Assembly: GCF_001612685.1 (NCBI RefSeq)
Contig: NZ_BDAY01000030.1
Location: forward strand, 1 to 64,000
DNA length: 64,000 bases
Origin: Nocardia altamirensis NBRC 108246
GTDB taxonomy: Bacteria; Actinomycetota; Actinomycetes; Mycobacteriales; Mycobacteriaceae
Reading direction: 5' to 3'
In this document: piece after piece, positions 9,071 through 18,527 of the stretch
How the letters are laid out: every line of letters starts with the position of its first letter
Numbering within the stretch: the stretch's first letter is position 1
Made by a program: the position numbers and the translations under genes
The notes under the pieces: model-generated
What the model saw: the letters and a program-made list of their open reading frames with translations, nothing else
Database searches by the model: none
What the model was told of the DNA's origin: nothing

Positions 9071-10715
9071 ACCCCCGCTCGACCCGACACTCGACGCCGA
9101 GCGGCGAGCGCACGCGGACACCGAGCCGATGCACGGTTCCGCGCAGGGCACCGGACCGGTCGCCGGCGGGGACCGCTCGCTCAGCTTGCCCGGCGACACG
9201 GCAACGCCGCCCGACCTGGCCGCAGGCCCATCGGCCGAGGTGGAAGCCGTGGTGGCGCGCTGGAATCCGCAGGGCACGGCGCTGTTGCGCGCGGTGCGCG
9301 GCAGCGGCGCCGCGGGCACGGTCATGCTGATCGGGCCCGCCGACGCCGCAACCACCCTGTTGCGGACCGAGCTGGCGCGGTTCGAGCCCCGGATAGATCT
9401 GTCCGATCCGGTGGCCGACGCGAACGCCGCGGTGGAGACGACCTCGCCGTCCGGGACCGCACCGGCGGCGGTCGCGCTGGTCCTGCTCGATGCCGGAACC
9501 ACGATCGGCGCCGACACCTTGCGCGTCATCCACCGGCTGCGCGCGGACGGCACCCGCATCCTGCTCGCGATGAACGGCATTCACGCGCATCAGGATTGGC
9601 GCTCGGTGCAGACCCGCGACCTGGACTTGCTTGCCGCACAAGAGATGAACGACCTCGACATCGTGCCCGTCTCGGCCAGACTCGCGGCGGCCGCGCGCAC
9701 CGCGGGCGATGCCGGACTGATGGACCGATCCGGGTTGGGCGCGCTGCACGCGGCGCTGGCCGCGACGGCCGCAGGCGCCGAAGCCGACGGCGGTGACCGG
9801 ATCGCGGCCGTGACCGCGCGGGTGCTGTCCGATACCAGGCAGCGGGTCGTCGAACAGGTGGCGACGCTGCGCTCCGGCGGCGAACCGGCCAGGCTGCGCG
9901 AGGAACGCGCGGTGCTGCTCGCAGGCCGCGACGGCGGCCGCGCCACAGCCATGTCCACGCTGCGCGGGCAATTGCATCTGGCGCGCGTCGACCTGATGAC
10001 CGAGGTCGGCGCGCGAATCAGGGCGCTGCACACGGTGACCCGCGGCGACCTCGACCGGCTCGGCCGTGCTGCGCTCGGCGCCTATCCCGAGCGCCTGCAG
10101 CAGGCCGTCACCGAATTGACCGGCGCGGTCGACCTCGCCATCGACCGCAGGCTCGCCGAACTGTCGGCGCAGATCGACGGCGCCGACGAGCAGACAGCAC
10201 CCAGCCCGCCGCGCCGCCGCGACCCGGCGCCGCGGGTCGGGCCCGACCCCGACCCGCGCCACCGTGGTGTCGAAGATCACCTCATGATCGTGCTCGGCGC
10301 GTCGGCGGGTGTCGGCCTCGGCAGGTTGCTCGTTTCGCCCCTTTCGCTGGTGCCCGCCTTGGATTTCGCGAGCGTGCCGGTGACCCTGCTGCTCGGCGGC
10401 GGCGCAGCGGCCTGGGTGGTGCGGGCGCGCGGCCAGCTCGCCGAGCGCGCACACATGCGTCAATGGGTCTCCGACGCGCTGGTCAACGTAAAGGCCCAGC
10501 TCGAGCAGCGGGTCGCGACGGCACTGGTGGAAACCGAAACCGCGCTGGCCGACCGGGTCGTCCGGGTGAGCGCGACGCGGATGGTGGACACTGATCGTCG
10601 AGTCGCGGAAGTCGAGGCCCGTTTACGGCGCACGGTTGCCGAACAACCCGGACAACTTGCCGCGTGTGAACGCGATATCGCGATCCTCGATCGATGGATC
10701 TCCTCGTTTGACTAA
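9057..10715 (+). CDS. Large GTPase-like membrane protein, partner of the preceding gene, 552 aa
   Basis: It starts at GTG 9057 inside the end of the previous gene (14-base overlap). After about 75 disordered residues a second P-loop-like region appears (VMLIGPADAATTLL), again lacking the canonical GK. LLAMNGIH occupies the G4-like place. About residues 402-450 hold hydrophobic segments likely to insert in the membrane (GASAGVGLGRLL, VTLLLGGGAAAWVV), followed by a helical tail. The architecture recalls paired bacterial dynamin-like proteins, which is an inference from layout. It corresponds in position to Rv0210. Confidence 0.65.
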   Translation: MPVSEPPLDPTLDAERRAHADTEPMHGSAQGTGPVAGGDRSLSLPGDTATPPDLAAGPSAEVEAVVARWNPQGTALLRAVRGSGAAGTVMLIGPADAATTLLRTELARFEPRIDLSDPVADANAAVETTSPSGTAPAAVALVLLDAGTTIGADTLRVIHRLRADGTRILLAMNGIHAHQDWRSVQTRDLDLLAAQEMNDLDIVPVSARLAAAARTAGDAGLMDRSGLGALHAALAATAAGAEADGGDRIAAVTARVLSDTRQRVVEQVATLRSGGEPARLREERAVLLAGRDGGRATAMSTLRGQLHLARVDLMTEVGARIRALHTVTRGDLDRLGRAALGAYPERLQQAVTELTGAVDLAIDRRLAELSAQIDGADEQTAPSPPRRRDPAPRVGPDPDPRHRGVEDHLMIVLGASAGVGLGRLLVSPLSLVPALDFASVPVTLLLGGGAAAWVVRARGQLAERAHMRQWVSDALVNVKAQLEQRVATALVETETALADRVVRVSATRMVDTDRRVAEVEARLRRTVAEQPGQLAACERDIAILDRWISSFD

Positions 10716-10994
10716 GTCTTAAGAATGGGTACAAAGTGACGAACCCGATTCCGTAGGGGCCGTCACAGCGCGTTAACCTCTAAACAGGAACCAGGGCGTC
10801 CGCTAAGTCCTCGTCCGCCGTCCAGCCGGGGCGCGCTTTCGATTGGTCGTAGCGGGTGCCCTCCCGCCAATGGTGGCACTAGGTGCGTTCGCGCTGGTCA
10901 AGGGCCGCAGCGTAGCGACTGCTCGCAGGTCGCTCGAAACGGTCAGCCCAGCGGGCGAAGCATTGTAGGGACCGCCCATCTCAGGAGAGTTTTC
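10716..10994 (+). other. Intergenic leader upstream of pckG
   Basis: This 279-base gap precedes pckG. It contains an AGGAGAG ribosome-binding site at 10982-10988. No convincing open frame, riboswitch fold or perfect palindrome was recognised by eye. Its length suggests that pckG has its own promoter and a long leader. Confidence 0.4.
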
Positions 10995-12827
10995 ATGACC
11001 TCAGCGACCATTCCTGGTCTTCGTGGATCCGACGGCAAACAGCCGACCGAGCACAGCGAACTACTCGCCTGGGTACAGGAAGTCGCCGAACTCACTCAGC
11101 CGGAGCGAGTGGTCTGGGCGGATGGTTCCGACGACGAATGGGACCGCCTGACCGCCCAGCTCGTCGAGGCAGGCACCTTCAAGCGCCTCGACGAGAAGCG
11201 GAAGCCGAATTCCTTCCTCGCGCTCTCCGACCCCTCCGACGTGGCCAGGGTGGAGTCGCGCACCTACATCTGTTCCAAGAGCGAATCCGACGCCGGACCG
11301 ACCAACAACTGGGTCGACCCCGCCGAGATGCGCGCGACCATGACCGAGCTGTACCGCGGCTCGATGAAGGGCCGCACCATGTACGTGGTGCCGTTCTGCA
11401 TGGGCCCGCTCGGTGCCGAGGACCCCAAGCTGGGCGTCGAGATCACCGACTCCGAGTACGTGGTCGTTTCGATGCGGGTGATGACCCGCATGGGCAGCGC
11501 GGCGCTGGAGAAGCTCGGCACCGACAAGCCGTTCGTGAAGGCGCTGCACTCCGTCGGCGCGCCGCTGGCCGACGGCCAGGCCGATGTGCCGTGGCCGTGC
11601 AACGACACCAAGTACATCACTCACTTCCCTGAGGACCGCGAGATCTGGAGCTACGGCTCCGGCTACGGCGGCAACGCGCTGCTCGGCAAGAAGTGCTACT
11701 CGCTGCGTATCGCCTCGGCGATGGCCCACGACGAGGGCTGGCTGGCCGAGCACATGCTGATCCTCAAGCTCATCTCGCCGGAGAACAAGGCCTACTACAT
11801 CGCCGCGGCGTTCCCGAGCGCCTGCGGCAAGACCAACCTGGCGATGATCCAGCCGACCGTGCCCGGGTGGCGCGCCGAGACCCTCGGCGACGACATCGCG
11901 TGGATGCGTTTCGGCAAGGACGGCCAGCTGTACGCGGTGAACCCGGAGTACGGCTTCTTCGGCGTCGCGCCGGGCACCAACCGCAGCTCCAACCCGAATG
12001 CCATGGCCACCATGGAGGCGGGCAACACCGTCTACACCAACGTCGCGTTGACCGACAACAACGACGTGTGGTGGGAGGGCCTGGAGGGCGAGCCCGATCA
12101 CCTGATCGACTGGAAGGGCAACGACTGGTTCCTGCGGGAGACCGAAACGCTTGCCGCCCACCCGAATTCGCGCTACTGCACGCCGATGTCGCAGTGCCCG
12201 ATCCTGGCGCCGGAGTGGGACGACCCGCAGGGTGTGCCGATCTCGGCGATCCTGTTCGGCGGTCGCCGCAAGACGACGGTTCCGCTGGTCACCGAGTCGT
12301 TCGACTGGCAGCACGGCGTTTTCATGGGCGCGACGCTGTCGTCCGAGCAGACCGCGGCGGCCGAGGGCAAGGTCGGCACCGTGCGCCGCGACCCGATGGC
12401 GATGATCCCGTTCATGGGCTACCACGTCGGTGACTACCTGAACCACTGGATCAACCTCGGCAAGAACGCGGACGCGACCAAGCTGCCGAAGATCTTCTAC
12501 GTCAACTGGTTCCGGCGTGGGGACGACGGCCGCTTCCTGTGGCCAGGCTTCGGTGAGAACTCCAGGGTGCTGGAGTGGATCGTCGGCCGGGTCGAGGGCA
12601 CGGCCGAGGCCGAGGCCACCGCGATCGGCAATGTCCCCGTCGCCGCTCAGCTCGACCTGGAGGGCCTGAAGGTCGACCCCGACGATGTCGACGAGGCGCT
12701 CAAGGTCGACGCCGCGGAATGGCGCAAGGAAATCCCGCTCATCGAGGAATGGTTCGAATTCGTCGGCGACAAGCTGCCTTCGGGCGTCCGCGACGAATTC
12801 GAGGCACTGAAGGAACGCCTCGGCTGA
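10995..12827 (+). CDS. pckG: Phosphoenolpyruvate carboxykinase (GTP), 610 aa
   Basis: This enzyme converts oxaloacetate and GTP to phosphoenolpyruvate, CO2 and GDP, the first committed step of gluconeogenesis from fatty acids and TCA intermediates. The P-loop and active-site cysteine lie in FPSACGKTNLAM (Cys277). The GTP-type signatures VVPFCMGPLG, RTYICSKSESDAGPTNNW and PFMGYHVGDYLNHW are all present. Length matches the family. The ATG follows AGGAGAG by six bases. In mycobacteria this gene (pckA, Rv0211) is needed for growth on host lipids. A strong hairpin follows the stop. Confidence 0.97.
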   Translation: MTSATIPGLRGSDGKQPTEHSELLAWVQEVAELTQPERVVWADGSDDEWDRLTAQLVEAGTFKRLDEKRKPNSFLALSDPSDVARVESRTYICSKSESDAGPTNNWVDPAEMRATMTELYRGSMKGRTMYVVPFCMGPLGAEDPKLGVEITDSEYVVVSMRVMTRMGSAALEKLGTDKPFVKALHSVGAPLADGQADVPWPCNDTKYITHFPEDREIWSYGSGYGGNALLGKKCYSLRIASAMAHDEGWLAEHMLILKLISPENKAYYIAAAFPSACGKTNLAMIQPTVPGWRAETLGDDIAWMRFGKDGQLYAVNPEYGFFGVAPGTNRSSNPNAMATMEAGNTVYTNVALTDNNDVWWEGLEGEPDHLIDWKGNDWFLRETETLAAHPNSRYCTPMSQCPILAPEWDDPQGVPISAILFGGRRKTTVPLVTESFDWQHGVFMGATLSSEQTAAAEGKVGTVRRDPMAMIPFMGYHVGDYLNHWINLGKNADATKLPKIFYVNWFRRGDDGRFLWPGFGENSRVLEWIVGRVEGTAEAEATAIGNVPVAAQLDLEGLKVDPDDVDEALKVDAAEWRKEIPLIEEWFEFVGDKLPSGVRDEFEALKERLG

Positions 12828-12842
12828 TCGACGCGAACAGCG

Positions 12843-12879
12843 AACCGCCCGCACCATTTATCTCATGGTGCGGGCGGTT
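12843..12879. terminator. Bidirectional intrinsic terminator-like hairpin
   Basis: Perfect 15-bp arms AACCGCCCGCACCAT (12843-12857) and its complement (12865-12879) enclose a 7-base loop, followed by TTTCATTT. It separates pckG from the convergent HD-domain gene. Confidence 0.85.
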
Positions 12880-12896
12880 TCATTTGTGGGGCAATA

Positions 12897-13649
12897 TTAT
12901 TCGGCGAAGGGCGAGGCTTCGATCTTCGGAAGTGCGCCTCTGCCGATCAGCCAGCTGGTTCGGCCGTGCGGCACCGCGGCGGCCTCCGCGGTGAGGGCGG
13001 CGATCATGTGGCGCTTGAATTCGTGGCGCGGGTGCCGTTCCAGGAGTTCCGCTACCCAGGCGGGGTCGAATTTGGACAGGCGGGCGCCCGCGACGTCCGC
13101 GGAGGCGCCCGCGGCGATGAAGCCGCCGGCGTTGCCGAGGTCGGCGTCGGTGCCGGGGGTGATGTGCGCGGCGATGGCCGCGCCGATCGCTTGGGCCACC
13201 TCAGGGGTGGCGCCTGCCGAGGTCACGAATTCGATGGCACGATGCGCGCCTGCCACGGCGAAGCAGCGGCCGGGCGTTGGATGTTCGAGCTGTAGATCGT
13301 GCAGCAGGCAGGAGACGTAGCAGAGTTCGTCGTCGTAGCGGACGCCTGCGAGGTCGGCGAGGACGCGGCCGAAGAAGTACGTGCGGTAGGAGTGACCGAG
13401 CACGTGGCTCGAGAGTTGTTCGCGCGCCTCGGTTTCCGCGGCGCGCGCGAGCGACGAGTCGGGTAGCCGCAGATCGGCGAAGTCGAGCCGGCCGGTGCCG
13501 CGCTGAGCGCCTGCGGTCCGCGGCCGACCAGCAACCAATCCGGTCACCACCCGCTCCATGTCGAGTGAAAGCTTGCGGCGCTGTGCATCCGACAGCAATC
13601 CGTCTGTTCGAACAGCCCATTCCCAATCGATCTCTGTTGACGCGCGCAC
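12897..13649 (-). CDS. HD-domain protein, 250 aa
   Basis: The metal-binding HD motif is seen as LLHDLQLEH, preceded by SHVLGHSYRTYFFG and followed by AHITP. This is the arrangement of small HD phosphohydrolases, some of which act on cyanamide or nucleotides; the substrate here is unknown. The GTG at 13649 was chosen because GAGAGG lies 8 bases upstream. An ATG at 13748 would add 33 residues (MVALFPLPG...) but has no ribosome-binding site. It is convergent with pckG across a strong terminator. Confidence 0.72.
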   Translation of the reverse strand: MRASTEIDWEWAVRTDGLLSDAQRRKLSLDMERVVTGLVAGRPRTAGAQRGTGRLDFADLRLPDSSLARAAETEAREQLSSHVLGHSYRTYFFGRVLADLAGVRYDDELCYVSCLLHDLQLEHPTPGRCFAVAGAHRAIEFVTSAGATPEVAQAIGAAIAAHITPGTDADLGNAGGFIAAGASADVAGARLSKFDPAWVAELLERHPRHEFKRHMIAALTAEAAAVPHGRTSWLIGRGALPKIEASPFAE

Positions 13650-14125
13650 AATGCTCACCTCTCGTTGATCCGGATTTCGGGCAATCACCTTCGCCAGCAA
13701 GTTAAGTGCGCTTGCGGCGGCGCCGGGGAGTGGGAAAAGTGCCACCATGCCACGGATTCCGGCCAAGCGGCCACGAAGCGTTCGCCCTGGCGTATACGCA
13801 TGGCGTCCGGTCACGATGCTGGAACATCCGACCGGGTTGTGCGTGTTTCTCATCGCGGTGGACCGGACGTGTGGTGCTATGGGGAGAAGTCGACGGACAC
13901 GACTTGCGAGCACCCAAGGTTTGTCGAGGCGCGGCATTGCCTAGTTGCCCGGTGTGCGAGGTTTGTACACCAGTGGCCTATGCTAGGGCCGTGTTCTTGG
14001 TCTCATGACCTGCCAGTCCGATTGCTAACCGTTAACTGATCGACTGAACTACTTCCCTATCGACATCGCGTCCCGCGGCACCCGCGGCGCACGAGGAGAT
14101 CGACGCGCGAGAGGTGGTTGGAAGC
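13650..14125. other. Non-coding interval between HD gene and small plus-strand gene
   Basis: About 476 bases without a supported gene. Short open frames on both strands lack ribosome-binding sites and have arginine-rich, shadow-like composition. No clear palindrome or promoter consensus was identified. It presumably holds the promoters of the two divergent flanking genes. Confidence 0.4.
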
Positions 14126-14329
14126 ATGACCGATCTGGAGACCGGCGCGTCTATCGCGCCGTTGGTGGCCGGCTTCGAGCTGGCGACCGCAAGCACGCCG
14201 CTACGCCGGGCCGCCGGGCGCCTGCAGGCCGTCCTGCCCCCGGGCTGGCGCGTCGAGATCGTCGACGCGCCGACCCTGACCGGCAAGGAGAGCGAGCCAG
14301 CGCTGCGCGTTGTCATGCCGACAGAGTGA
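14126..14329 (+). CDS. Small hypothetical protein, 67 aa
   Basis: The frame reads MTDLETGASIAPLVAGFELA and continues with RVEIVDAPTLTGKESEPALRVVMPTE. It is soluble and shows no recognised domain. A GAGAGG box lies 11 bases before the ATG; a GTG at 14114 would add four residues. It ends exactly where the convergent ALDH gene ends (stop codons abut at 14329/14330). Function is unknown. Confidence 0.5.
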   Translation: MTDLETGASIAPLVAGFELATASTPLRRAAGRLQAVLPPGWRVEIVDAPTLTGKESEPALRVVMPTE

Positions 14330-15775
14330 TCACCCGGTCCAGCCCATCGGCATGAGCAGCGACTTCTGCTCGCAGAACGAGTCGAGCCCCTCCGGCCCGT
14401 TCTCCCGGCCGAGCCCGGAGTTCTTGTAGCCGCCGAACGGTGAGCTGGGATCGAAGGCGTACCAGTTGATGGCATAGGTCCCGGTCCGCACCCGCGCCGC
14501 GATCTCGGCGCCGTGCTCGACGTCCGCGGTCCACACCGACCCGGCCAGGCCGTAGACCGAGTCGTTGGCGATGGCCACCGCCTCGTCCTCGGTGTCGTAG
14601 GGGATGACCGAGAGCACCGGGCCGAAGATCTCCTCCTGGGCGATGGTCGACTTGTTGTCCACGTCCGCGAAGATGGTCGGCTCGACGAACCAGCCGCGGT
14701 CGAGACCATCGGGGCGGCCGCCGCCGAGTACCAGGCGGGCCCCGTCTTCCTTGCCCTTGGCGATATAGCCCTCGACCCGGTCGCGCTGGCGTTCCGAAAT
14801 CAACGGGCCCAGTTGCACACTCGGGTCGGCGGGGTCGCCGACCTGCATCGTCCGCACGTGCGCGACCAGTGCGTCGAGGATCTCGTCGTATCGGCTGCGC
14901 GGCGCGAGGATTCGGGTCTGCGCGACGCAGCCCTGGCCGCTGTTCATCAGGCCGGAGAACGCGAGCACCGGGATGCTTGCCGCGATGTCCATGTCCGGCA
15001 ACAGGATTGCCGCGGACTTGCCGCCGAGTTCGAGCGAGACGCTCTTCAGTTGTCCGGTGGCGATGGCGCCGATTTTGCGGCCGACCGCGGTGCTGCCGGT
15101 GAAGGTGACCTTGTCGACGCCGGGGTGTGCGATCAGGTACTCGGCGATCTCGGGGTCGGCGGGCAGCACCGACAGGACGCCTTCGGGCAGACCGGCTTCG
15201 GTGAAGATGTCGGCGAGCAGGTTCGCGGTGATCGGCGTCAGCGGTGCAGGCTTGAGCACCACGGTGCAGCCTGCCAGCAATGCCGGGGCGAGCTTGTTGG
15301 CCGCCAGGAAAAGCGGGACGTTCCAAGCGATTACGGCGGCGACGACACCGCGCGGCTCCCTGCTGACCCGGGCGGTGCCGAACAGTCCGGTGCGAGTTTC
15401 CTGCCAGGGGAACGACTTCGCGAGCCCGGCGCACGCGTCGAGCGCGGCGACCGCCGGAATCTGGTTGAGCGTCATCGCGATCATCGGTGGGGCGCCCATC
15501 TCCGCGGTGAGCGCGGCGAGCAGCGTGGCGGAGCGCTCCTCGATCAGTCGCGCGGCGCGGGTGAGCACCTGGGCCCGCTCCTCCGGCGGGGTGGACGGCC
15601 ACGGTCCGTGGTCGAAGGCGTGCCTGGCCGCGGCGACCGCGGCGTCGACGTCGGCGCGGTCCACTGCGGGGACGCTGCCCACCGGCTCGACCGTGACCGG
15701 CGAGATGACCTGAACGCGCTCGGCGGTGGCTGGCGCGGTCCAGCGGCCGCCGATGAACAAGCTGTCGTAATGCAT
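14330..15775 (-). CDS. NAD(P)-dependent aldehyde dehydrogenase (Rv0223c-like), 481 aa
   Basis: A full-length ALDH-superfamily enzyme oxidising aldehydes to acids. The cofactor-binding segment VVAAVIAWNVPLFL, the TGSTAVGRKIG loop, the general base Glu in SLELGGKSA and the catalytic Cys in SGQGCVAQTR are all present, as is the C-terminal EEIFGPVLSVIPY signature. Start ATG at 15775 (MHYDSLFIGGRW) is typical. The specific aldehyde is unknown. The position next to the methyltransferase/glycosyltransferase pair matches Rv0223c. Confidence 0.9.
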   Translation of the reverse strand: MHYDSLFIGGRWTAPATAERVQVISPVTVEPVGSVPAVDRADVDAAVAAARHAFDHGPWPSTPPEERAQVLTRAARLIEERSATLLAALTAEMGAPPMIAMTLNQIPAVAALDACAGLAKSFPWQETRTGLFGTARVSREPRGVVAAVIAWNVPLFLAANKLAPALLAGCTVVLKPAPLTPITANLLADIFTEAGLPEGVLSVLPADPEIAEYLIAHPGVDKVTFTGSTAVGRKIGAIATGQLKSVSLELGGKSAAILLPDMDIAASIPVLAFSGLMNSGQGCVAQTRILAPRSRYDEILDALVAHVRTMQVGDPADPSVQLGPLISERQRDRVEGYIAKGKEDGARLVLGGGRPDGLDRGWFVEPTIFADVDNKSTIAQEEIFGPVLSVIPYDTEDEAVAIANDSVYGLAGSVWTADVEHGAEIAARVRTGTYAINWYAFDPSSPFGGYKNSGLGRENGPEGLDSFCEQKSLLMPMGWTG

Positions 15776-15984
15776 GAGAACACGTTACAGTTTTGTGCCT
15801 CCGTTGTCTGCAACCTGTTCTAGTTCTGCGGTCGGACCATCCCGCTGAGCAGGACGGATCCCAACCTGTCGGTTCGCTTTTCGGAGAACGCACTATTGCG
15901 TTCTGTTGCTGGAAGGAGGATGCTTTAGCTACTGATCAGCTCGCTCGATTTCTGAACCGATACCGCAATTGGGGAGACCGAGTT

Positions 15985-16287
15985 ATGGCGGTGCAAGTAG
16001 TCGATCGGTCGCTGATGACCAGCGATCAGACCGAACACCAAGCGAAGAGTGTTGGCGCAGGCGGGTGGGTTGTGTCCTTCCTGCCCGGTCGCACACTCAC
16101 CATCGAGCAAGCTACTGCAGCCATGCAGGCTGCCGAGGCCGTCGCCGTGGTCGGGGCTTTAGCCGACCTCGTGGGGCTCACCACGCTGGAGACCGTGGGG
16201 CTAGCCATTCAGGAATCACCGTGGAACAGGCCGCTGCACGAGAACTGCGGTAGGCGCTCCTGGCGACGCGGCTGGCTAGAGCACTAG
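15985..16287 (+). CDS. Small hypothetical protein, 100 aa
   Basis: The ATG at 15985 follows a GGGGAG box by eight bases; longer upstream frames read as non-coding. The product (MAVQVVDRSLMTSDQTEHQA...) has an alanine-rich helical middle (TIEQATAAMQAAEAVAVVGALADL) and a basic C-terminus. No domain is recognised. It is convergent with the methyltransferase gene, with only four bases between them. Confidence 0.5.
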   Translation: MAVQVVDRSLMTSDQTEHQAKSVGAGGWVVSFLPGRTLTIEQATAAMQAAEAVAVVGALADLVGLTTLETVGLAIQESPWNRPLHENCGRRSWRRGWLEH

Positions 16288-16291
16288 CCTG

Positions 16292-17068
16292 CTAATTCTT
16301 GGTCGCCACCACGACGAGGTTACTCACCAATAGCTCGCGCACCAGCGGGATTCGGACCAACCACCAGGCCCAGCGTGGGTGGTAGCGCGGGAAGACCGAC
16401 CGAACATCGGCGGAAGTGCCTGCCGCCCAACGCAATCCATCCGCCGCGCGCACCGCGAACAGCGATTCGCCGAATCGATTCTTCGGTTCCTTGCCGAGCT
16501 TGCGGCGATACCGGCGCGCGGCGTACTCGCCGCCGAGGTAGTGCCACGGGCCGGTCTCGTGCCCGCCGAACGGTCCCAACCACACGGTGTAGGACAGCAC
16601 GATGAGCCCGCCCGGCCGCGTCACCCGCACCATTTCGTCGGCCATCTGCCACGGCTCCGCCACGTGCTCGGCAACATTCGAGGAGAAGCAGATATCCACC
16701 GCGTTGTCGCGGAACGGCAAGGCCATGCCCGAGCCGCGCACCGCGCCGGCCACCGACAGGCCTGCCGCGTGCATCTCCGACGGATCCGGTTCCACCGGGA
16801 TGTACCGCGCGCCCGTGCGCACGAACTCGTCGGCGAAGTAGCCGGGGCCACCGCCGACGTCGAGGATGGTCGCTCCCGCCAGGTCCCTTCCGGTCACGTC
16901 GGTGTAGAAGTCGCCGATCATCGCGGCGCTGTCGGCCGCGAGGCCGCCGTAGAACACGGCGGGATCGGACTGCTCGAACCGGAAACTGCCGAGCAACCGC
17001 AGCGACCGGCGCAGCGTCGCCCGACGCGCGAACCGTGGTGCAGTGCCGGAGGGCGTTTCTTTGAGCAC
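16292..17068 (-). CDS. SAM-dependent methyltransferase (Rv0224c-like), 258 aa
   Basis: A class I methyltransferase: motif I is ILDVGGGPGYFADEF, followed by VEPDPSEMHAAG, ALPFRDNAVDICFSSNVAEHV and a post-motif VTRPGGLIVLSY. The GTG at 17068 gives a length close to the mycobacterial orthologue (254 aa), although no strong ribosome-binding site is visible. It is divergent from the glycosyltransferase at 17310. In mycobacteria this pair is linked to cell-wall glycan genes. The acceptor is unknown. Confidence 0.85.
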   Translation of the reverse strand: MLKETPSGTAPRFARRATLRRSLRLLGSFRFEQSDPAVFYGGLAADSAAMIGDFYTDVTGRDLAGATILDVGGGPGYFADEFVRTGARYIPVEPDPSEMHAAGLSVAGAVRGSGMALPFRDNAVDICFSSNVAEHVAEPWQMADEMVRVTRPGGLIVLSYTVWLGPFGGHETGPWHYLGGEYAARRYRRKLGKEPKNRFGESLFAVRAADGLRWAAGTSADVRSVFPRYHPRWAWWLVRIPLVRELLVSNLVVVATKN

Positions 17069-17309
17069 GGCGCCGAGTCTCGCACAAACCACCGGTGACC
17101 TTGCAAACCGCACTCGACCAGGCGCCGGTCGTTCGCGGCAGGTACTGCGGCGATCGAGGCGGCTGCCCGGCGTTCGGTAGTGCGCGAATTTGCCGATCAT
17201 GTGCGCGTGATCGAGGTCGGTGATCGACTCGTCGGCGGGTGCTCGGGTTAGGGTGTAGCCCGATATCCGACGTCCCGACCGGGACCACCTGACCGAGAGA
17301 AGCTCGACC

Positions 17310-18482
17310 GTGCGCGAAGTCCTCCTGCTGTGCTGGCGTGACACCGGGCACCCGCAGGGCGGCGGCAGCGAACGATACCTCGAACAGGTCGGCGCACAGC
17401 TCGCCGCGCGCGGGGTCAAGGTCACCCTGCGCACCGCCCGCTACCCGGGAGCGCCGAAACGGGAACGCATCGACGGCATCGACATCAGCAGGGCGGGCGG
17501 CCGCTACTCCGTGTACCCGAGGGCACTGGCGGCGATCGCGCTCGGCAGGCTCGGCCTCGGGCCGCTGCGCGGCGTGCGACCCGATGCGGTGATCGACACC
17601 CAGAACGGCATCCCGTTCTTCGCCACCGCCGCGACTGCCGCGCCGTCGGTCGTGCTCGTGCATCACGGGCACCGGGAGCAGTGGCCGGTGGCAGGCCGGT
17701 TGGTCGGCCGGATCGGCTGGTGGATCGAGTCGCGGCTGTCGCCGCGGGTGCATCGGCGTCACCAATACTTGACCGTCTCGCTGCCCTCGGCCGAAGAACT
17801 CACCACGCTCGGTGTGGCGCAGACGCGGATCGCGGTGGTGCGCAACGGCGCCGAACCGGTTCCAGTGGACGCGCCGACCGGCGCCGCCGAAACGCGCACC
17901 GAGAACCCACGCATCGTGGTGCTCTCGCGCCTGGTGCCGCACAAGCAGATCGAGGACGCGCTCGCGGTCGTGGCACGACTACGCACCCGCATCCCTGGAC
18001 TGCACCTCGATGTAATCGGCGACGGCTGGTGGGCCGACAACCTGAAGGCCGACGCCAGCGAGCTCGCCATCGCCGACGCGGTCACCTTCCACGGTCACGT
18101 CGACGAGCGCCGCAAACACGAACTGCTGTCCCGTGCTTGGGTGCATGTGCTGCCCTCCCGCAAGGAAGGGTGGGGGCTCGCGGTCATCGAAGCCGCGCAG
18201 CACGGTGTGCCGACCATCGGCTACCGCAGTTCCCGAGGGCTCACGGACTCCATCGTCGACGGTGTCACCGGAATGTTGGTCGACGATGCCGCGCACCTCG
18301 CCGATGCGGTCGGTGAACTGCTCGACGACCGTGCCGCCCGCACCGTGATGGGGGAGAAGGCGCGGTCGCGTGCGCGCGAATTCTCTTGGGAGCAAACCGG
18401 AAACGGTGTGTATGAGGTGTTGGCGGCGGTGGCGCGTGGTGAGCACACGTCAGGGTTGATCGCGCCTCGTCCCGCGGACTGA
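17310..18482 (+). CDS. GT4-family glycosyltransferase (Rv0225-like), 390 aa
   Basis: A GT-B fold glycosyltransferase. The N-terminal acceptor domain contains the glycine-rich loop HPQGGGSERYL, and the C-terminal donor domain has VVLSRLVPHKQIEDAL and the EX7E-type motif in KEGWGLAVIEAAQHGVP. It probably transfers a sugar from a nucleotide donor to an envelope glycan or lipid. The start is GTG 17310 (MREVLLLCW). The tail-to-tail neighbour is a polytopic envelope protein. Confidence 0.88.
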   Translation: MREVLLLCWRDTGHPQGGGSERYLEQVGAQLAARGVKVTLRTARYPGAPKRERIDGIDISRAGGRYSVYPRALAAIALGRLGLGPLRGVRPDAVIDTQNGIPFFATAATAAPSVVLVHHGHREQWPVAGRLVGRIGWWIESRLSPRVHRRHQYLTVSLPSAEELTTLGVAQTRIAVVRNGAEPVPVDAPTGAAETRTENPRIVVLSRLVPHKQIEDALAVVARLRTRIPGLHLDVIGDGWWADNLKADASELAIADAVTFHGHVDERRKHELLSRAWVHVLPSRKEGWGLAVIEAAQHGVPTIGYRSSRGLTDSIVDGVTGMLVDDAAHLADAVGELLDDRAARTVMGEKARSRAREFSWEQTGNGVYEVLAAVARGEHTSGLIAPRPAD

Positions 18483-18527
18483 GTTCGACCGACGGGTTGT
18501 ATCGGTGGTGAGAACGACCCGGAGTTG

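Noticed and set aside
8631..10463. 610-codon minus-strand frame across the GTPase-like pair
   Set aside because: Antisense to two overlapping genes with recognisable motifs; composition Arg/Gly/His-rich.
11061..12857. 598-codon minus-strand frame opposite pckG
   Set aside because: Mirror of a highly conserved enzyme gene; typical high-GC antisense frame.
13747..13944. 65-codon plus-strand frame in the gap after the HD gene
   Set aside because: No ribosome-binding site, Arg-rich composition and overlap with the alternative HD start region.
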